Origin: Mucilaginibacter gracilis
GTDB lineage: Bacteria > Bacteroidota > Bacteroidia > Sphingobacteriales > Sphingobacteriaceae
Direction of reading: 5' to 3'
Assembly (NCBI RefSeq): GCF_003633615.1
Contig: NZ_RBKU01000001.1
Span: 5,394,001 to 5,458,000, forward strand
Length of the DNA: 64,000 nucleotides
Shown here one piece after another: positions 17,259 through 25,993 of this stretch (the stretch's first letter is position 1; each line of letters begins with the position of its first letter). The translations under genes were made by a program, and so were the position numbers. The notes beneath the pieces were generated by a model that worked only from the letters and a program-made list of their open reading frames with translations, was not told the origin of the DNA and did no database searches.

Positions 17259-19783
17259 GATGGGGTATTATTTGCAGCAATCTTTTTGGCTGTCATTCGT
17301 TTTCGCCATTTAAAAAGTTCAAACCATATTACCGACAAAAAGCCGATACCCGCACTGATTAAAAGCTGTTCCAATTTTAATGGCTCGAAACTGAAGAAAA
17401 TTGCTAACGGTCTTACATAAATTAAAGTAGCTGAAATAAGCAAGGTGCTACTGATGATTAGCAAAACGAGGTTATTTTTATACCTGATGGTCGTGAGCAC
17501 TGAATAAAAGAAGGAACGGTTCACCAGTGTCAATAATATATTGGCGGCGATCAGGCAGGTAAATACCATGGTACGGGTTAGCTGTTCATCTGCCCCTTTG
17601 CTTACGGCATACTGGTAGGTTGCCAGCGTGCCGATTGTGATCACCAAACCTTGTATAATACTGGTGGTTAATTCTTTCCAGTTAAAAAAAGTGGTGCTGA
17701 ACGGTCGTGGTTTTTGCAGCATGGTATTCTTTTCCATCGGCTCATTCTCATAAATAATGGAACAGGTTGGCCCCATGATCAATTCCAGGAAAATGATATG
17801 TACCGGCGAAAATATATTGGGGTAGATCCAGCCCAGGGCCAAAGGAATAAATACAGTTAATACGATAGGGATATGGATGGAGATAATATACTGGATCGCC
17901 TTTTTCAAATTAGTATAAATACGCCTGCCCATGGCTATGGCATCCACCATTTTGGATAGATCATCTTCCAGCAGGATCAGCGACGCCGCCTGTTTGGCAA
18001 TTTCTGTCCCCTTTTTGCCCATAGCTATGCCAATGTTTGCAGCCTTTAGTGCGGGGCCATCGTTCACGCCGTCGCCGGTCATGGCTACGATCTCGTTTTT
18101 AGCTTTTAAGGCATTGATGATCCTGAGTTTGGCATCCGGGAACATCCGAGTAAAAATATTAACGGTTTCTACCTTATCCCCAAGCTCTTTGTCAGACAAT
18201 TGCATCAGCGCGTCGCCGCTGATACATTGATCAAAACCGTGGAAATCAATTTGACGGGCGATAGCTCCGGTAGTCTCCGCGTTATCGCCCGTAATGATCT
18301 TTACTGCGATACCGGCTTTGTAAAAATCCTGCATTACTGCACTGATATTTTTCTTTGGAGGATCGTAAAAAGCCACCAGCCCTTTAAATGCGAATTTAAA
18401 CTCCTGCTGTGTAGCTGGGAATTCATTACCGTTAAAAATGGCCTGCCCGACAGCCAATACACGGTATCCCTCCGCTGCGAGTTGCTTAATTGCAGAAGTT
18501 ATCCGGTCTTTCTCGATATCGTACAGATCACTGACTTTAATCAGCGCTTCGGGTGCACCTTTTGCTGCGATAATGCGCTCCCCCTCTGCATTCTCGAACA
18601 GGTGGGTCATCATGGGCGGTTTGCCGCCCAGCGGATATTCATGGATCATTTTATAAGTAAGCCGTTCATCCATTTTGGAGCTTTTTGAATAGGCCTCGTG
18701 CAGGGCAATTTCCATCGGATCAAAAGGCATGGGTTCACTGGCCCACATCGCAATCCTGATCAATTCCTTTTCAGGTTCGCTGGTGATGCTTTCTGCTTTT
18801 AAAGTCTGATTCTGTTTCAGCAGATAAACCCTCGCCAGGCTCATTTTATTTTCGGTTAGTGTACCGGTTTTATCGGTGCATATCACAGATGCGCTGCCCA
18901 AAGTTTCAACCGTTTTCATTTGTTTGACTACGATGCCCATTTTCATCAGCCGCCAGGCGCCCAGGGCCATGAACGTAGTAAATGCTACCGGGATCTCTTC
19001 CGGCAGGATACTCATCGCCAGTGTAAGCGCTTTGATCAGGCTATCGAGAACGTTAGCCGAATGTAAATAGTTAATGCCCCATACGGTCAAAAATACAATC
19101 GCCCCGGCAATCACCATTTTTTTTACAAAGTTGTTGATCTGTAATTCCAATGGGGTCTTTTCTTCCACTATAGCTTCCAGGCTTTTGCCGATCTTTCCTA
19201 ACCGGGTTTCGTTGCCTATTGCGGTAATGGTAGCTATAGCCAGGCCGCTTGCTACCGTGGTTCCATGAAAAATTAAATGATCAGTCGCGTCTTTATCTTT
19301 ATAAACGGCCAAAGACTCACCGGTAAGGATACTTTCATTGACAGAAAAGTCATTCGATTGAACGATAACACCATCAGCGGTAATAGAGGTGCCTTCTTCT
19401 ATCCTTAAGCTATCACCCATTACGAGGTCTTCACTTTTTATTTCTTCCACTTTTCCATTCCTGATTACCTTGCAGGACGGCTGGGAAAACTCCTTTAATT
19501 TTTCGAGTGCGTTCCTGCTGCGAGAATCCTGGTATAAGGAAATACCAGCCACCAGCACAATTGCCGAAGCCAGAAAAATACCGTCGCCGGTTTTTCCACT
19601 GATGAAGTAAATACACGACGTAACCAGCAATAAAATTACCATCGGCTCTTTTGCGAGGCTTTTTACCGCATCAATAAACCCGTTTTCCTTTCTATAATCT
19701 AAAACGTTTCGCCCGTATTTTGCCCTGGCTTCAGTTACCTGTGCTGTGGTTAGTCCCTGTATAGTTAATTTTTCTAAAGGCAT
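17255..19783 (-). CDS. Type II cation-transporting P-type ATPase
   Basis: An 842-residue inner-membrane pump. Visible landmarks are the actuator TGES (about 154-157), the membrane PEEIP ion-site motif (about 261-265), the phosphorylation site DKTGTLTEN (Asp303), the hinge MTGDGVNDGPALKAA and about ten membrane helices. The PEEIP motif and overall plan match type II (Ca2+-like) ATPases, but the ion is not certain. It lies directly downstream of a UspA gene and overlaps the Acg-like gene, so it belongs to a stress cluster. Length is normal for a compact type II pump. Confidence 0.9.
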   Translation of the reverse strand: MPLEKLTIQGLTTAQVTEARAKYGRNVLDYRKENGFIDAVKSLAKEPMVILLLVTSCIYFISGKTGDGIFLASAIVLVAGISLYQDSRSRNALEKLKEFSQPSCKVIRNGKVEEIKSEDLVMGDSLRIEEGTSITADGVIVQSNDFSVNESILTGESLAVYKDKDATDHLIFHGTTVASGLAIATITAIGNETRLGKIGKSLEAIVEEKTPLELQINNFVKKMVIAGAIVFLTVWGINYLHSANVLDSLIKALTLAMSILPEEIPVAFTTFMALGAWRLMKMGIVVKQMKTVETLGSASVICTDKTGTLTENKMSLARVYLLKQNQTLKAESITSEPEKELIRIAMWASEPMPFDPMEIALHEAYSKSSKMDERLTYKMIHEYPLGGKPPMMTHLFENAEGERIIAAKGAPEALIKVSDLYDIEKDRITSAIKQLAAEGYRVLAVGQAIFNGNEFPATQQEFKFAFKGLVAFYDPPKKNISAVMQDFYKAGIAVKIITGDNAETTGAIARQIDFHGFDQCISGDALMQLSDKELGDKVETVNIFTRMFPDAKLRIINALKAKNEIVAMTGDGVNDGPALKAANIGIAMGKKGTEIAKQAASLILLEDDLSKMVDAIAMGRRIYTNLKKAIQYIISIHIPIVLTVFIPLALGWIYPNIFSPVHIIFLELIMGPTCSIIYENEPMEKNTMLQKPRPFSTTFFNWKELTTSIIQGLVITIGTLATYQYAVSKGADEQLTRTMVFTCLIAANILLTLVNRSFFYSVLTTIRYKNNLVLLIISSTLLISATLIYVRPLAIFFSFEPLKLEQLLISAGIGFLSVIWFELFKWRKRMTAKKIAANNTPS

Positions 19784-19823
19784 CTGGGTAATTGTTTAAC
19801 AGGAGGACTATATGATAGTCACC

Positions 19824-20687
19824 TTATGGGTTAATTAATTGCGACGGAATGACCATTATCGGCAAATGATTTCCGGATAGTGCCTGTTCCGTATTACTCG
19901 TCCTGAAGATATCGGCAAAAAAACCGTGCTGATAGTGTACCAGGGCCAGTATATCTGAGCCGTTGTCTTTACACATTCCTTTTAACCGTTTGATCACATC
20001 TTTTCCCCTGATCTGCTGATAGGTGACATTGGCTTGTTTTATAGCGCGGACGCGATTATGGATCGCCCGTTCCTTAACGGGTTCCTCGTCCTTTTCTGTT
20101 AATGATACATGAACGATCTCCAGTTCAAAACCGATGTTCTTAGCCAGCCCCACCAGGTACGTGATGGCATTAATATCGGCCAGTTCAAATGCGGTAGCTA
20201 CCGTAACCTTATTTATTTTTTTTAATAAAGCTTTTGGAGGAATAACCAGGACAGGGCAGTTGGCATGATTGATCACATCCATCGTGTCGCTGCCAAAAAA
20301 TAAGTGTTCAAGGCCGCTATTTGTACTTCCTCCCATCACGATCATATCAATCGCTTTATCCTTTAAAATAACCTCAACATTCTCACCGAGCGAACCTTCA
20401 CCACTCTGGTAATCAGTTTTGGGCCTGAAGCCATTTTTTGTTTGATCGGCAATGACGTGCCTAAGCTGAATGGCTAAATGCGAAAGTTGTGCTGTACTAT
20501 CCTCTTTGCGGAACACAAACTCTTCTACCACCCATGGCCCGCCGCCATAAGCTGGCAATATGGGATGATCATAATAGGTGTTGAACAGCAAGATATCGGC
20601 GTGTAATTTCTCAACGACAGTGGCCGCAGCACGGGCTGCATGCGTAGCGTTGCCTGAGAAATCAGTCAGCATCAGGATCGTTTTCAT
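19824..20687 (-). CDS. Tandem universal stress protein (UspA family)
   Basis: A protein of 287 residues with two Usp domains (about 1-145 and 150-287). The first has the ATP-binding signature GGSTNSGLEHLFFGSD, close to GxxG...GS. The second is degenerate (VTVATAFELADI), as is usual in Bacteroidota tandem Usps. The start at 20687 begins the canonical MKTILMLTDFS; the longer frame adds ten unlikely residues. A CAGATTTG -7-like box lies at 20713-20706 on the minus strand. It heads the cluster with the P-type ATPase and the Acg-like gene. It is paralogous to 59051-59911. Confidence 0.88.
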   Translation of the reverse strand: MKTILMLTDFSGNATHAARAAATVVEKLHADILLFNTYYDHPILPAYGGGPWVVEEFVFRKEDSTAQLSHLAIQLRHVIADQTKNGFRPKTDYQSGEGSLGENVEVILKDKAIDMIVMGGSTNSGLEHLFFGSDTMDVINHANCPVLVIPPKALLKKINKVTVATAFELADINAITYLVGLAKNIGFELEIVHVSLTEKDEEPVKERAIHNRVRAIKQANVTYQQIRGKDVIKRLKGMCKDNGSDILALVHYQHGFFADIFRTSNTEQALSGNHLPIMVIPSQLINP

Positions 20688-20812
20688 AACAGCTTTTATA
20701 GACTGCAAATCTGGCATTTAAATCACTGATAATAATGACCTTAATCATTGTAATGGCTGATAGCCGTCATTAAAAGCAAGCCCCTTATTTGACATCTTTG
20801 ATAAAAAAGATC

Positions 20813-21298
20813 ATGAGTCAAACACACATTCATTTACTGATCACCCACCTGCCGATATTCGGTTCTATATTAGGTGCGTTTGTTTTGATCCATGGGATAT
20901 GGAGAAAAAGCAATACGACATTGATCGCCGCTTATAATGTTCTGATCATTTCGGCTATAGGTGCCGGTATAGCTTATTCAACCGGTGAAGGTGCAGAAGA
21001 AACGGTCGAGCATATACAAGGAATCTCTAAAAATATCATTGACGAACATGCTGAATCTGCGCTGACATCATTGATCGCTTTGATCGCCGTCGGGGTAATT
21101 TCAATAGCAGGGCTTTTTGTAACCTGGAAAAGCCCTTCGCTGGTAAGGCCCTTTGCATTGATCGCATTATTTGCTTCCCTAATCGGATTTGGCCTCGTTG
21201 CCAGAACAGGTTACCTCGGTGGACAGATCAGGCATACCGAGATCGGAACCAACGCGATATCGCCGGCGAAAGAAGGAAGCGGGAAAGACAATGATTAA
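20813..21298 (+). CDS. DUF2231-like membrane protein
   Basis: A 161-residue membrane protein with four helices and histidines near the membrane edges: HIHLLITHLPIFGSILGAF, HAESAL and GYLGGQIRHTE. This is the pattern of DUF2231-type proteins, which may bind haem or a metal. The start at 20813 (MSQTHIHLL) is preferred over 20789 because the upstream eight residues lack family character. It is divergent from the UspA gene and 29 bp upstream of the AI-2E-type permease gene. Confidence 0.7.
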   Translation: MSQTHIHLLITHLPIFGSILGAFVLIHGIWRKSNTTLIAAYNVLIISAIGAGIAYSTGEGAEETVEHIQGISKNIIDEHAESALTSLIALIAVGVISIAGLFVTWKSPSLVRPFALIALFASLIGFGLVARTGYLGGQIRHTEIGTNAISPAKEGSGKDND

Positions 21299-21327
21299 AT
21301 TAATCTCTAATAAAAGTAATGTTTATC

Positions 21328-22407
21328 ATGGGCACCACTATTAAAGATTTGCCCTTAACAGTAAAACGGTCGGTTGAGTTGCTGGGACTCTTTTTATTAG
21401 GGGCATTGATTGTTTTGGGGAATACAGTAATTATGCCGTTGCTAATGGCCTTTTTCTTCTCACTCATGCTGATGCCCATCTTTCGCTTGTTTCGAAAGCT
21501 GAAAATTCCGGAGAGTATCGCTATTTTCTTACCCATACTTTTATTAATTATTAGTTTGGCCCTTGTTATTTGGTTGTTTACCAGCCAGGTATCGGCTTTA
21601 CTGGATGATTTTCCCCAGATCCAGCAAACAGTTACCAGGCATTTGGATAGTCTCAGCATCTGGATCAGCAATTCTTTTGGCTATTCTCCGGCAGAACAAC
21701 TGAAATTCATTAATGAACAGAGCAAAAAGCTGTTCAGTTCGTTAGGCGGAATGCTGAGCGGCGCAGCAGGTTCCTTATCCGGCGTCATTATATTCATCGG
21801 GCTTCTACCTATCTATATTTACCTGATCATATTATACAGGAACTTATTTTTGAAGTTTATTTTAATGTGGTTTAAAGCCGATGAAAACCTTAACGTTGAA
21901 GAAGGAATACGGCAAACAGAAAAGATGGTAAAAAGCTACCTGGTTGGGTTATTAATACAGATCACTTATATCATCATACTTCTCGGCGGCGCATTGTGGA
22001 TATTCGGTATCCAGAATGCCTTGTTGATCGGTATCATATTCGCTTTTTTAAACCTGATCCCTTACCTGGGGGCATTAATCGGCAATCTCTTAGGCGTATT
22101 ATTAACGCTTGCGTCATCGGATAAGATCAGCGATGTCCTGATCGTTTTAGGCGCTATTACGTTCGTTCAGTTTTTGGACAACAATATTCTGATGCCGCGT
22201 ATAGTAGGTTCGCAAGTAAAAATAAATGCGCTTGTTTCCATAGTTGGGATCATTATTGGGGGCGTTATGGCTGGTTTATCAGGCATGTTTCTGGCGATGC
22301 CAATACTTTCCATTTTAAAAATAGTTTTTGACCGGTCCGAAAATTATAAACAGTGGGGTGTGCTGCTGGGAGATGAAAGGCCTGCCAAAAGCCCGATGAC
22401 CGTTTGA
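21328..22407 (+). CDS. AI-2E/PerM-family transporter
   Basis: An inner-membrane protein of about 359 residues with seven to eight helices and the family landmarks NTVIMPLLMAFFFSLMLMPIF near the start, FLNLIPYLGALIGNLLGVL around 245 and DNNILMPRIVGSQVKINALV around 295. The family includes autoinducer-2 exporters and cation/proton antiporters, so the substrate is open. It follows the DUF2231-like gene on the same strand. The ATG at 21319 is also possible and adds three residues. Confidence 0.85.
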   Translation: MGTTIKDLPLTVKRSVELLGLFLLGALIVLGNTVIMPLLMAFFFSLMLMPIFRLFRKLKIPESIAIFLPILLLIISLALVIWLFTSQVSALLDDFPQIQQTVTRHLDSLSIWISNSFGYSPAEQLKFINEQSKKLFSSLGGMLSGAAGSLSGVIIFIGLLPIYIYLIILYRNLFLKFILMWFKADENLNVEEGIRQTEKMVKSYLVGLLIQITYIIILLGGALWIFGIQNALLIGIIFAFLNLIPYLGALIGNLLGVLLTLASSDKISDVLIVLGAITFVQFLDNNILMPRIVGSQVKINALVSIVGIIIGGVMAGLSGMFLAMPILSILKIVFDRSENYKQWGVLLGDERPAKSPMTV

Positions 22408-23444
22408 TGTATAGGAATTATCAATAGCCCCAATAATTTATAAGGCGGACAAGTATTAATTCCTGTGCCGTTTATCCTCATGACGTTGATTTTCACGGTT
22501 GTCATCTTACTGCTGAAAAGCTTCACATCGTATCGCACCTGTTCTGAAATTTCGGGATTAATGGCGTAATATCCACCAGCAAGTAGGCTAATACCGACAC
22601 AAAGGTTTCTTAAATTACTGAATAATAGAATGATGCGGACTGTTCCGAAAAATGATGCTAGTCACTATTCCATAGATTTTTCACAAACTCCTGCCTTTGA
22701 CAGGGATTTGCACCGAAAAGCTTATTCTCTCTCACCCTAATCATTGGGCGAGCTGATTTCTCACTCTTTCATAATGGAAACGTGCCTACCAATCACTTAA
22801 ACAAATGGTCTGTCAGCGACCACCAAAACTTAAGGTAAGGAAGCCTATTACAACATTAATCGGTAGAAAATCTTCCAAATTCCAATACAAAAAAAAGTGG
22901 ATTGTATAATCCCGAACCTTTTTCGAAATTTCCATCAATTTTATCCTAATGGAAATTAGAATTGAAAAAACTGTAAAAGTAACAAAATACTATATTTGAC
23001 TTAACAATTGGAATACAAACCTGCTATTTGCGTCATTCGTAGAATAAAGAATACTTTTAAATATAACAGAATCATCATAAGACAACAAGAGCGATTATTC
23101 TGAACTCCTCCCCTTCCACAGATTGATTTAAAACATTTCTTCTTTGCTATTCTTTTGCGTCATTTATAAAAGCATTTAAACCGACAATCAAAAACACCCT
23201 AAATCAACCATTGTAAATTTAGGTTTGACAAGGGTTTAGTCCGGAACTTCAGCATTGCTTTTCAACTAAAACATAAAAATGAATTAGTATTGTTACAAAC
23301 ATGTTGTAATGCAATTGAATTTAAGTTAAACACTTAAATTCAATATTATCTAAAAACTACTCTCTGATCTTCTAGTCAGAATCTTTAAACGAGTTTACTT
23401 TTCGTATGTCAAGTGGTACATTTCCGAAGCTATCATACGCAAAT
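22408..23444. other. 1-kb non-coding or decayed region
   Basis: No complete gene is supported. Near 22410-22650, minus strand, an open stretch reads like a decayed protein (IPIHQT, INGTGINTCPPYKL, NPEISEQ), without a start. At about 22690-22830 there is a structured-looking block on the minus strand (GGTGCAAATCCC followed by a short CCTG/CAGG hairpin) that I could not assign. A 9-bp inverted repeat with a 13-base loop lies at 22927-22957. The remaining 400 bp are very AT-rich. The region separates the phosphate/stress block from the motif-controlled block. Confidence 0.4.
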
Positions 23445-23897
23445 TTATCTGGCTTCAAACCGCCCGGTTTTTTTATTGACGACGATTTTGTACATGATAA
23501 GTTCAACCGTCGTCCCTATATCACTTTCGTTATCAACAAAACCATGTTCGCGGGTAACCGAATCATCAATGATGTATGGCGTAATTCTATCCGTCAATTG
23601 TTGTAAAACTTTTTGCTGTTCGGCCATTTCGGTAATTTCCTCGAACTTTCCCCATGCGATCACGCTTTGCCAGTCGGTCATGTCTTTTATTTTATCCACT
23701 TCAAAACAAACTTCCGGATTCTGTCTCATCATATCGATCTTCATCCCTTTAGCAGAATGGCAATAAATGCTTGTTCCATCATACACATAATTAACTGGCA
23801 CAATGTAAGTAACGCCTGCTGAATGGCATCCAAGGCGACCAATCAGTTGATCTTTCAACAGAGTTTCTATTTGGTTTTTGTCTAATTCTCTTAACAT
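23445..23897 (-). CDS. Pyridoxamine 5'-phosphate oxidase-like (Nim-like) flavin protein
   Basis: A 150-residue protein of the split-barrel flavin-binding superfamily. It starts with MLRELDKNQIETLL and contains IGRLGCHSAGVTYIVPVNYVYDGTSIYCHSAKGMKIDMMRQNP, the FMN-binding core seen in NimA-like proteins. It has no signal peptide. Family members reduce nitroimidazoles or bind FMN, F420 or haem; the substrate here is unknown. It ends a short minus-strand pair, 60 bp after the AraC-type regulator gene, and may be co-transcribed with it. Confidence 0.82.
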   Translation of the reverse strand: MLRELDKNQIETLLKDQLIGRLGCHSAGVTYIVPVNYVYDGTSIYCHSAKGMKIDMMRQNPEVCFEVDKIKDMTDWQSVIAWGKFEEITEMAEQQKVLQQLTDRITPYIIDDSVTREHGFVDNESDIGTTVELIMYKIVVNKKTGRFEAR

Positions 23898-23957
23898 TTT
23901 TATTTTTTTTTATGATTTAATAAGAAACTTTAAGTAAAGGTCATGCGCTCTATTTTT

Positions 23958-24518
23958 TCAGGGATCGACGATGCCCAATTGCCTGTTTTCTTTAAATTTT
24001 TTAAAATGGGACGGCGTTAAACCCGTAATTTTCTTGAATTGGTTGGAAAGGTGCGCTACGCTGCTGTAGTGTAATTTATAAGAGATTTCTGTTAGTGAAA
24101 GTTCATCATAGACTAATAACTCCTTTACCCTTTCTATTTTATGCATGATAACATAATGCTCGATATTGATTCCAACCACTTCTGAAAATAAATTAGCCAG
24201 GTAGGTGTAATCATGGTTTAATTTTTCACTCAGGTAGTCAGAAAAATTAACCTTTGCAGGTTCATCGGAATAATGGATCAGCTCGACAATTACTTTCTTT
24301 ATTTTTTCAATCAAGATACTCTTTTTGTCATCCAGTAATTCAAGTCCGTGCTTCAAAAGCAAAGTTTTAAATTCCAGCAATTGAGCATTAGACATGGTTT
24401 CCAAAATTTCCACTTCACCAAGTTCGACGATAATGTAATGAAGAGATAATTTTTTGAGTTGCTGTTTGACCACCATCTTGCAGCGTATACATACCATATT
24501 TTTAACATAAAGTTTCAT
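23958..24518 (-). CDS. AraC-family regulator with HMA-like N terminus (paralogue 1)
   Basis: A 186-residue DNA-binding protein. Residues 1-85 resemble a heavy-metal-associated fold: KNMVCIRCKMVVKQQLKKL has the MxCxxC of HMA domains and is followed by a predicted beta strand (VELGEVEI). Residues 90-180 are the AraC double helix-turn-helix (LTEISYKLHYSSVAHLSNQFKKITGLTPSHFKKFK). Length and plan equal those of 49363-49917. It lies between the Nim-like gene (same strand) and the phosphoketolase operon (divergent), whose promoter carries the shared 21-bp-spaced element. It is a good local candidate for the regulator of that element, which is an inference. Confidence 0.85.
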   Translation of the reverse strand: MKLYVKNMVCIRCKMVVKQQLKKLSLHYIIVELGEVEILETMSNAQLLEFKTLLLKHGLELLDDKKSILIEKIKKVIVELIHYSDEPAKVNFSDYLSEKLNHDYTYLANLFSEVVGINIEHYVIMHKIERVKELLVYDELSLTEISYKLHYSSVAHLSNQFKKITGLTPSHFKKFKENRQLGIVDP

Positions 24519-25005
24519 ATTCTAAAGGGGGGGTAGGAACGTAAAATCAATGATTTGCTGAACGGTCTTATCACGATAGCAGAGTCGTTATAAGAAGCAA
24601 ATTTGATGGCAGGCACACATTGTTGAATTACATTGAATTTATTGCTTGATGAGTTCATGTAATACCAATATGCACAACTATAAGGAATAAAAACAAGATT
24701 AGTTTTAATCATATGGAAAAATAAAAAACCTGAGGTTAAATTCTCTATTACTGCATTTATACAACGGATATCAATATCTCGCTTACGATCTGCTACTCCC
24801 CTATCGCTATAACACAATCGGTCATTCGTAATGTGTGAAATATGTAACATTTCTAAGGAGTTGTGTAACAATTAGAATTCCCGGTCACGCCATCTTTGTG
24901 CTAGGATTTTAACCGCTCTGGAATACCCTCAATTAGAATCTACCTTCTGATAGCTAAAAGAAATTAGAGAAAGAAAAGTGTAAAAAGATATTTAAATCAA
25001 AAGCC
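24519..25005. other. Divergent intergenic region between AraC paralogue 1 and the phosphoketolase operon
   Basis: Contains promoter copy A on the plus strand (24833-24898). A minus-strand open frame of 118 codons across 24515-24871 shows no family character and overlaps the promoter, so it is not called. No copy of the element faces the AraC gene, so the regulator is not under the element's control here. Confidence 0.5.
24833..24898 (+). promoter_or_regulatory. Shared regulon promoter, copy A (phosphoketolase operon)
   Basis: The distal element is GTGTGAAATATGTAA (24833-24847, the only copy with one mismatch), the proximal hexamer is GTGTAA (24863-24868, 21 bp on) and the -7 box is CATCTTTG (24891-24898). 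It points to the operon that starts at 25006, leaving a leader of about 100 nt. Confidence 0.75.
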
Positions 25006-25359
25006 ATGGAAAAAAAAGCATCAGATAACACTGAACTGGAAACAGGTAAAGCACACATTATCGTGGAGATTATTGAATATGTACCCAATGCCGTCGTCAT
25101 CAAAACCATTATTAAAAAATCGACAGGAAACATTAGCATTATGTCTTTTGACAGCGGAGAAGGATTAACCGAAAAAACGAGCCCTTTCGATACTTTCGCC
25201 CAGATCATTGAAGGAAATGCAGAGATTGTTATTGATCATATGTCCAACCACCTAAAAGCAGGGATGGGCATTATTATACCTGCACACCTCCCCAACTATA
25301 TCAAACCAAACGGCCGTTTTAAAATGATTCAAACCGTTATTAAAAGCGGGTATGAATAA
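25006..25359 (+). CDS. Small cupin-like protein
   Basis: A 117-residue cytoplasmic protein with a cupin fold: SFDSGEGLTEKTSPFDTFAQIIEGNAEIVID is the first motif region and LKAGMGIIIPAHLPNYIKPNG the second. The metal-binding histidines of typical cupins are mostly absent (FDTFAQ in place of HxH), so metal binding is doubtful. It is the first gene after promoter copy A and overlaps the HAD gene by 8 bp, so it belongs to the phosphoketolase operon. Function unknown. Confidence 0.72.
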   Translation: MEKKASDNTELETGKAHIIVEIIEYVPNAVVIKTIIKKSTGNISIMSFDSGEGLTEKTSPFDTFAQIIEGNAEIVIDHMSNHLKAGMGIIIPAHLPNYIKPNGRFKMIQTVIKSGYE

Positions 25360-25993
25360 CCAAAAGATCACCGCCCTATTTCTGGATATCGGCGGCGTCT
25401 TGCTTACCGATGGGTGGAACCGCGTTGCACGCAAAAAGGCTGCTGATTATTTTAAGCTTGACCATGGTGTAATGGAAGACCGGCACCACATTACCGTAGA
25501 AACCTTCGAATTAGGTAAAATAACACTTGAGGAATATTTGAGAAGGGTTGTTTTTGTCGAACATCAGGATTTCGGAATACAGGATTTCAAAGAATTTATG
25601 TTTGCCCAGTCTACCGGCCATTTCGAAATGCTATCCCTGATCGCTGCACTTAAAAAGGAGCAACATTTAAAGATCGTGATTGTGAGTAATGAAAGCCGAG
25701 AATTGAATGAATTCAGAATAAAAAATTTCGGGCTGAATAATCTTGCTGATTGTTTCATCTCCTCTTCCTTTGTCCGTCTTCGTAAACCCGATACCGATAT
25801 TTTTAAGCTGGCATTAGACATTTCGCAGGTGCCCGCCAAACAAATTATCTATATCGACGATCAGCTCATGTTTGTCCGGCTTGCGGAAAATTTTGGCATG
25901 AATACCATTCACCATACAGATTATCAGTCTACCACCACAAAATTAGCATCCTTTGGATTGCGCACAATTAATGACAGCCATGAAAAAAGGTAA
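25352..25993 (+). CDS. HAD-superfamily hydrolase
   Basis: A 213-residue HAD family member. Motif I is LFLDIGGVLL, where the second Asp of DxD is replaced by Gly. Motif II is VIVSNES, motif III is the Lys of RLRKPDTDIF and motif IV is IYIDDQLMFV. The replaced Asp occurs in YihX- and epoxide-hydrolase-N-terminal-like HADs, so the protein may be a phosphatase or a non-phosphatase. It overlaps the cupin gene and acetate kinase, so all are translationally coupled. A role in sugar-phosphate turnover is suggested by its neighbours only. Confidence 0.78.
   Translation: MNNQKITALFLDIGGVLLTDGWNRVARKKAADYFKLDHGVMEDRHHITVETFELGKITLEEYLRRVVFVEHQDFGIQDFKEFMFAQSTGHFEMLSLIAALKKEQHLKIVIVSNESRELNEFRIKNFGLNNLADCFISSSFVRLRKPDTDIFKLALDISQVPAKQIIYIDDQLMFVRLAENFGMNTIHHTDYQSTTTKLASFGLRTINDSHEKR

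Noticed and set aside
18200-18688. 162-codon plus-strand frame inside the P-type ATPase gene
   Set aside because: It lies opposite a full-length, motif-complete ATPase and has no family character of its own.
22690-22760. Cobalamin riboswitch or tRNA on the minus strand
   Set aside because: GGTGCAAATCCC resembles part of a B12 riboswitch or a T arm, but the remaining conserved parts are missing and no cobalamin gene or acceptor stem is nearby.
24515-24871. 118-codon minus-strand frame upstream of AraC paralogue 1
   Set aside because: It has no family character, is rich in rare residues and overlaps promoter copy A, so it is probably a chance open frame.
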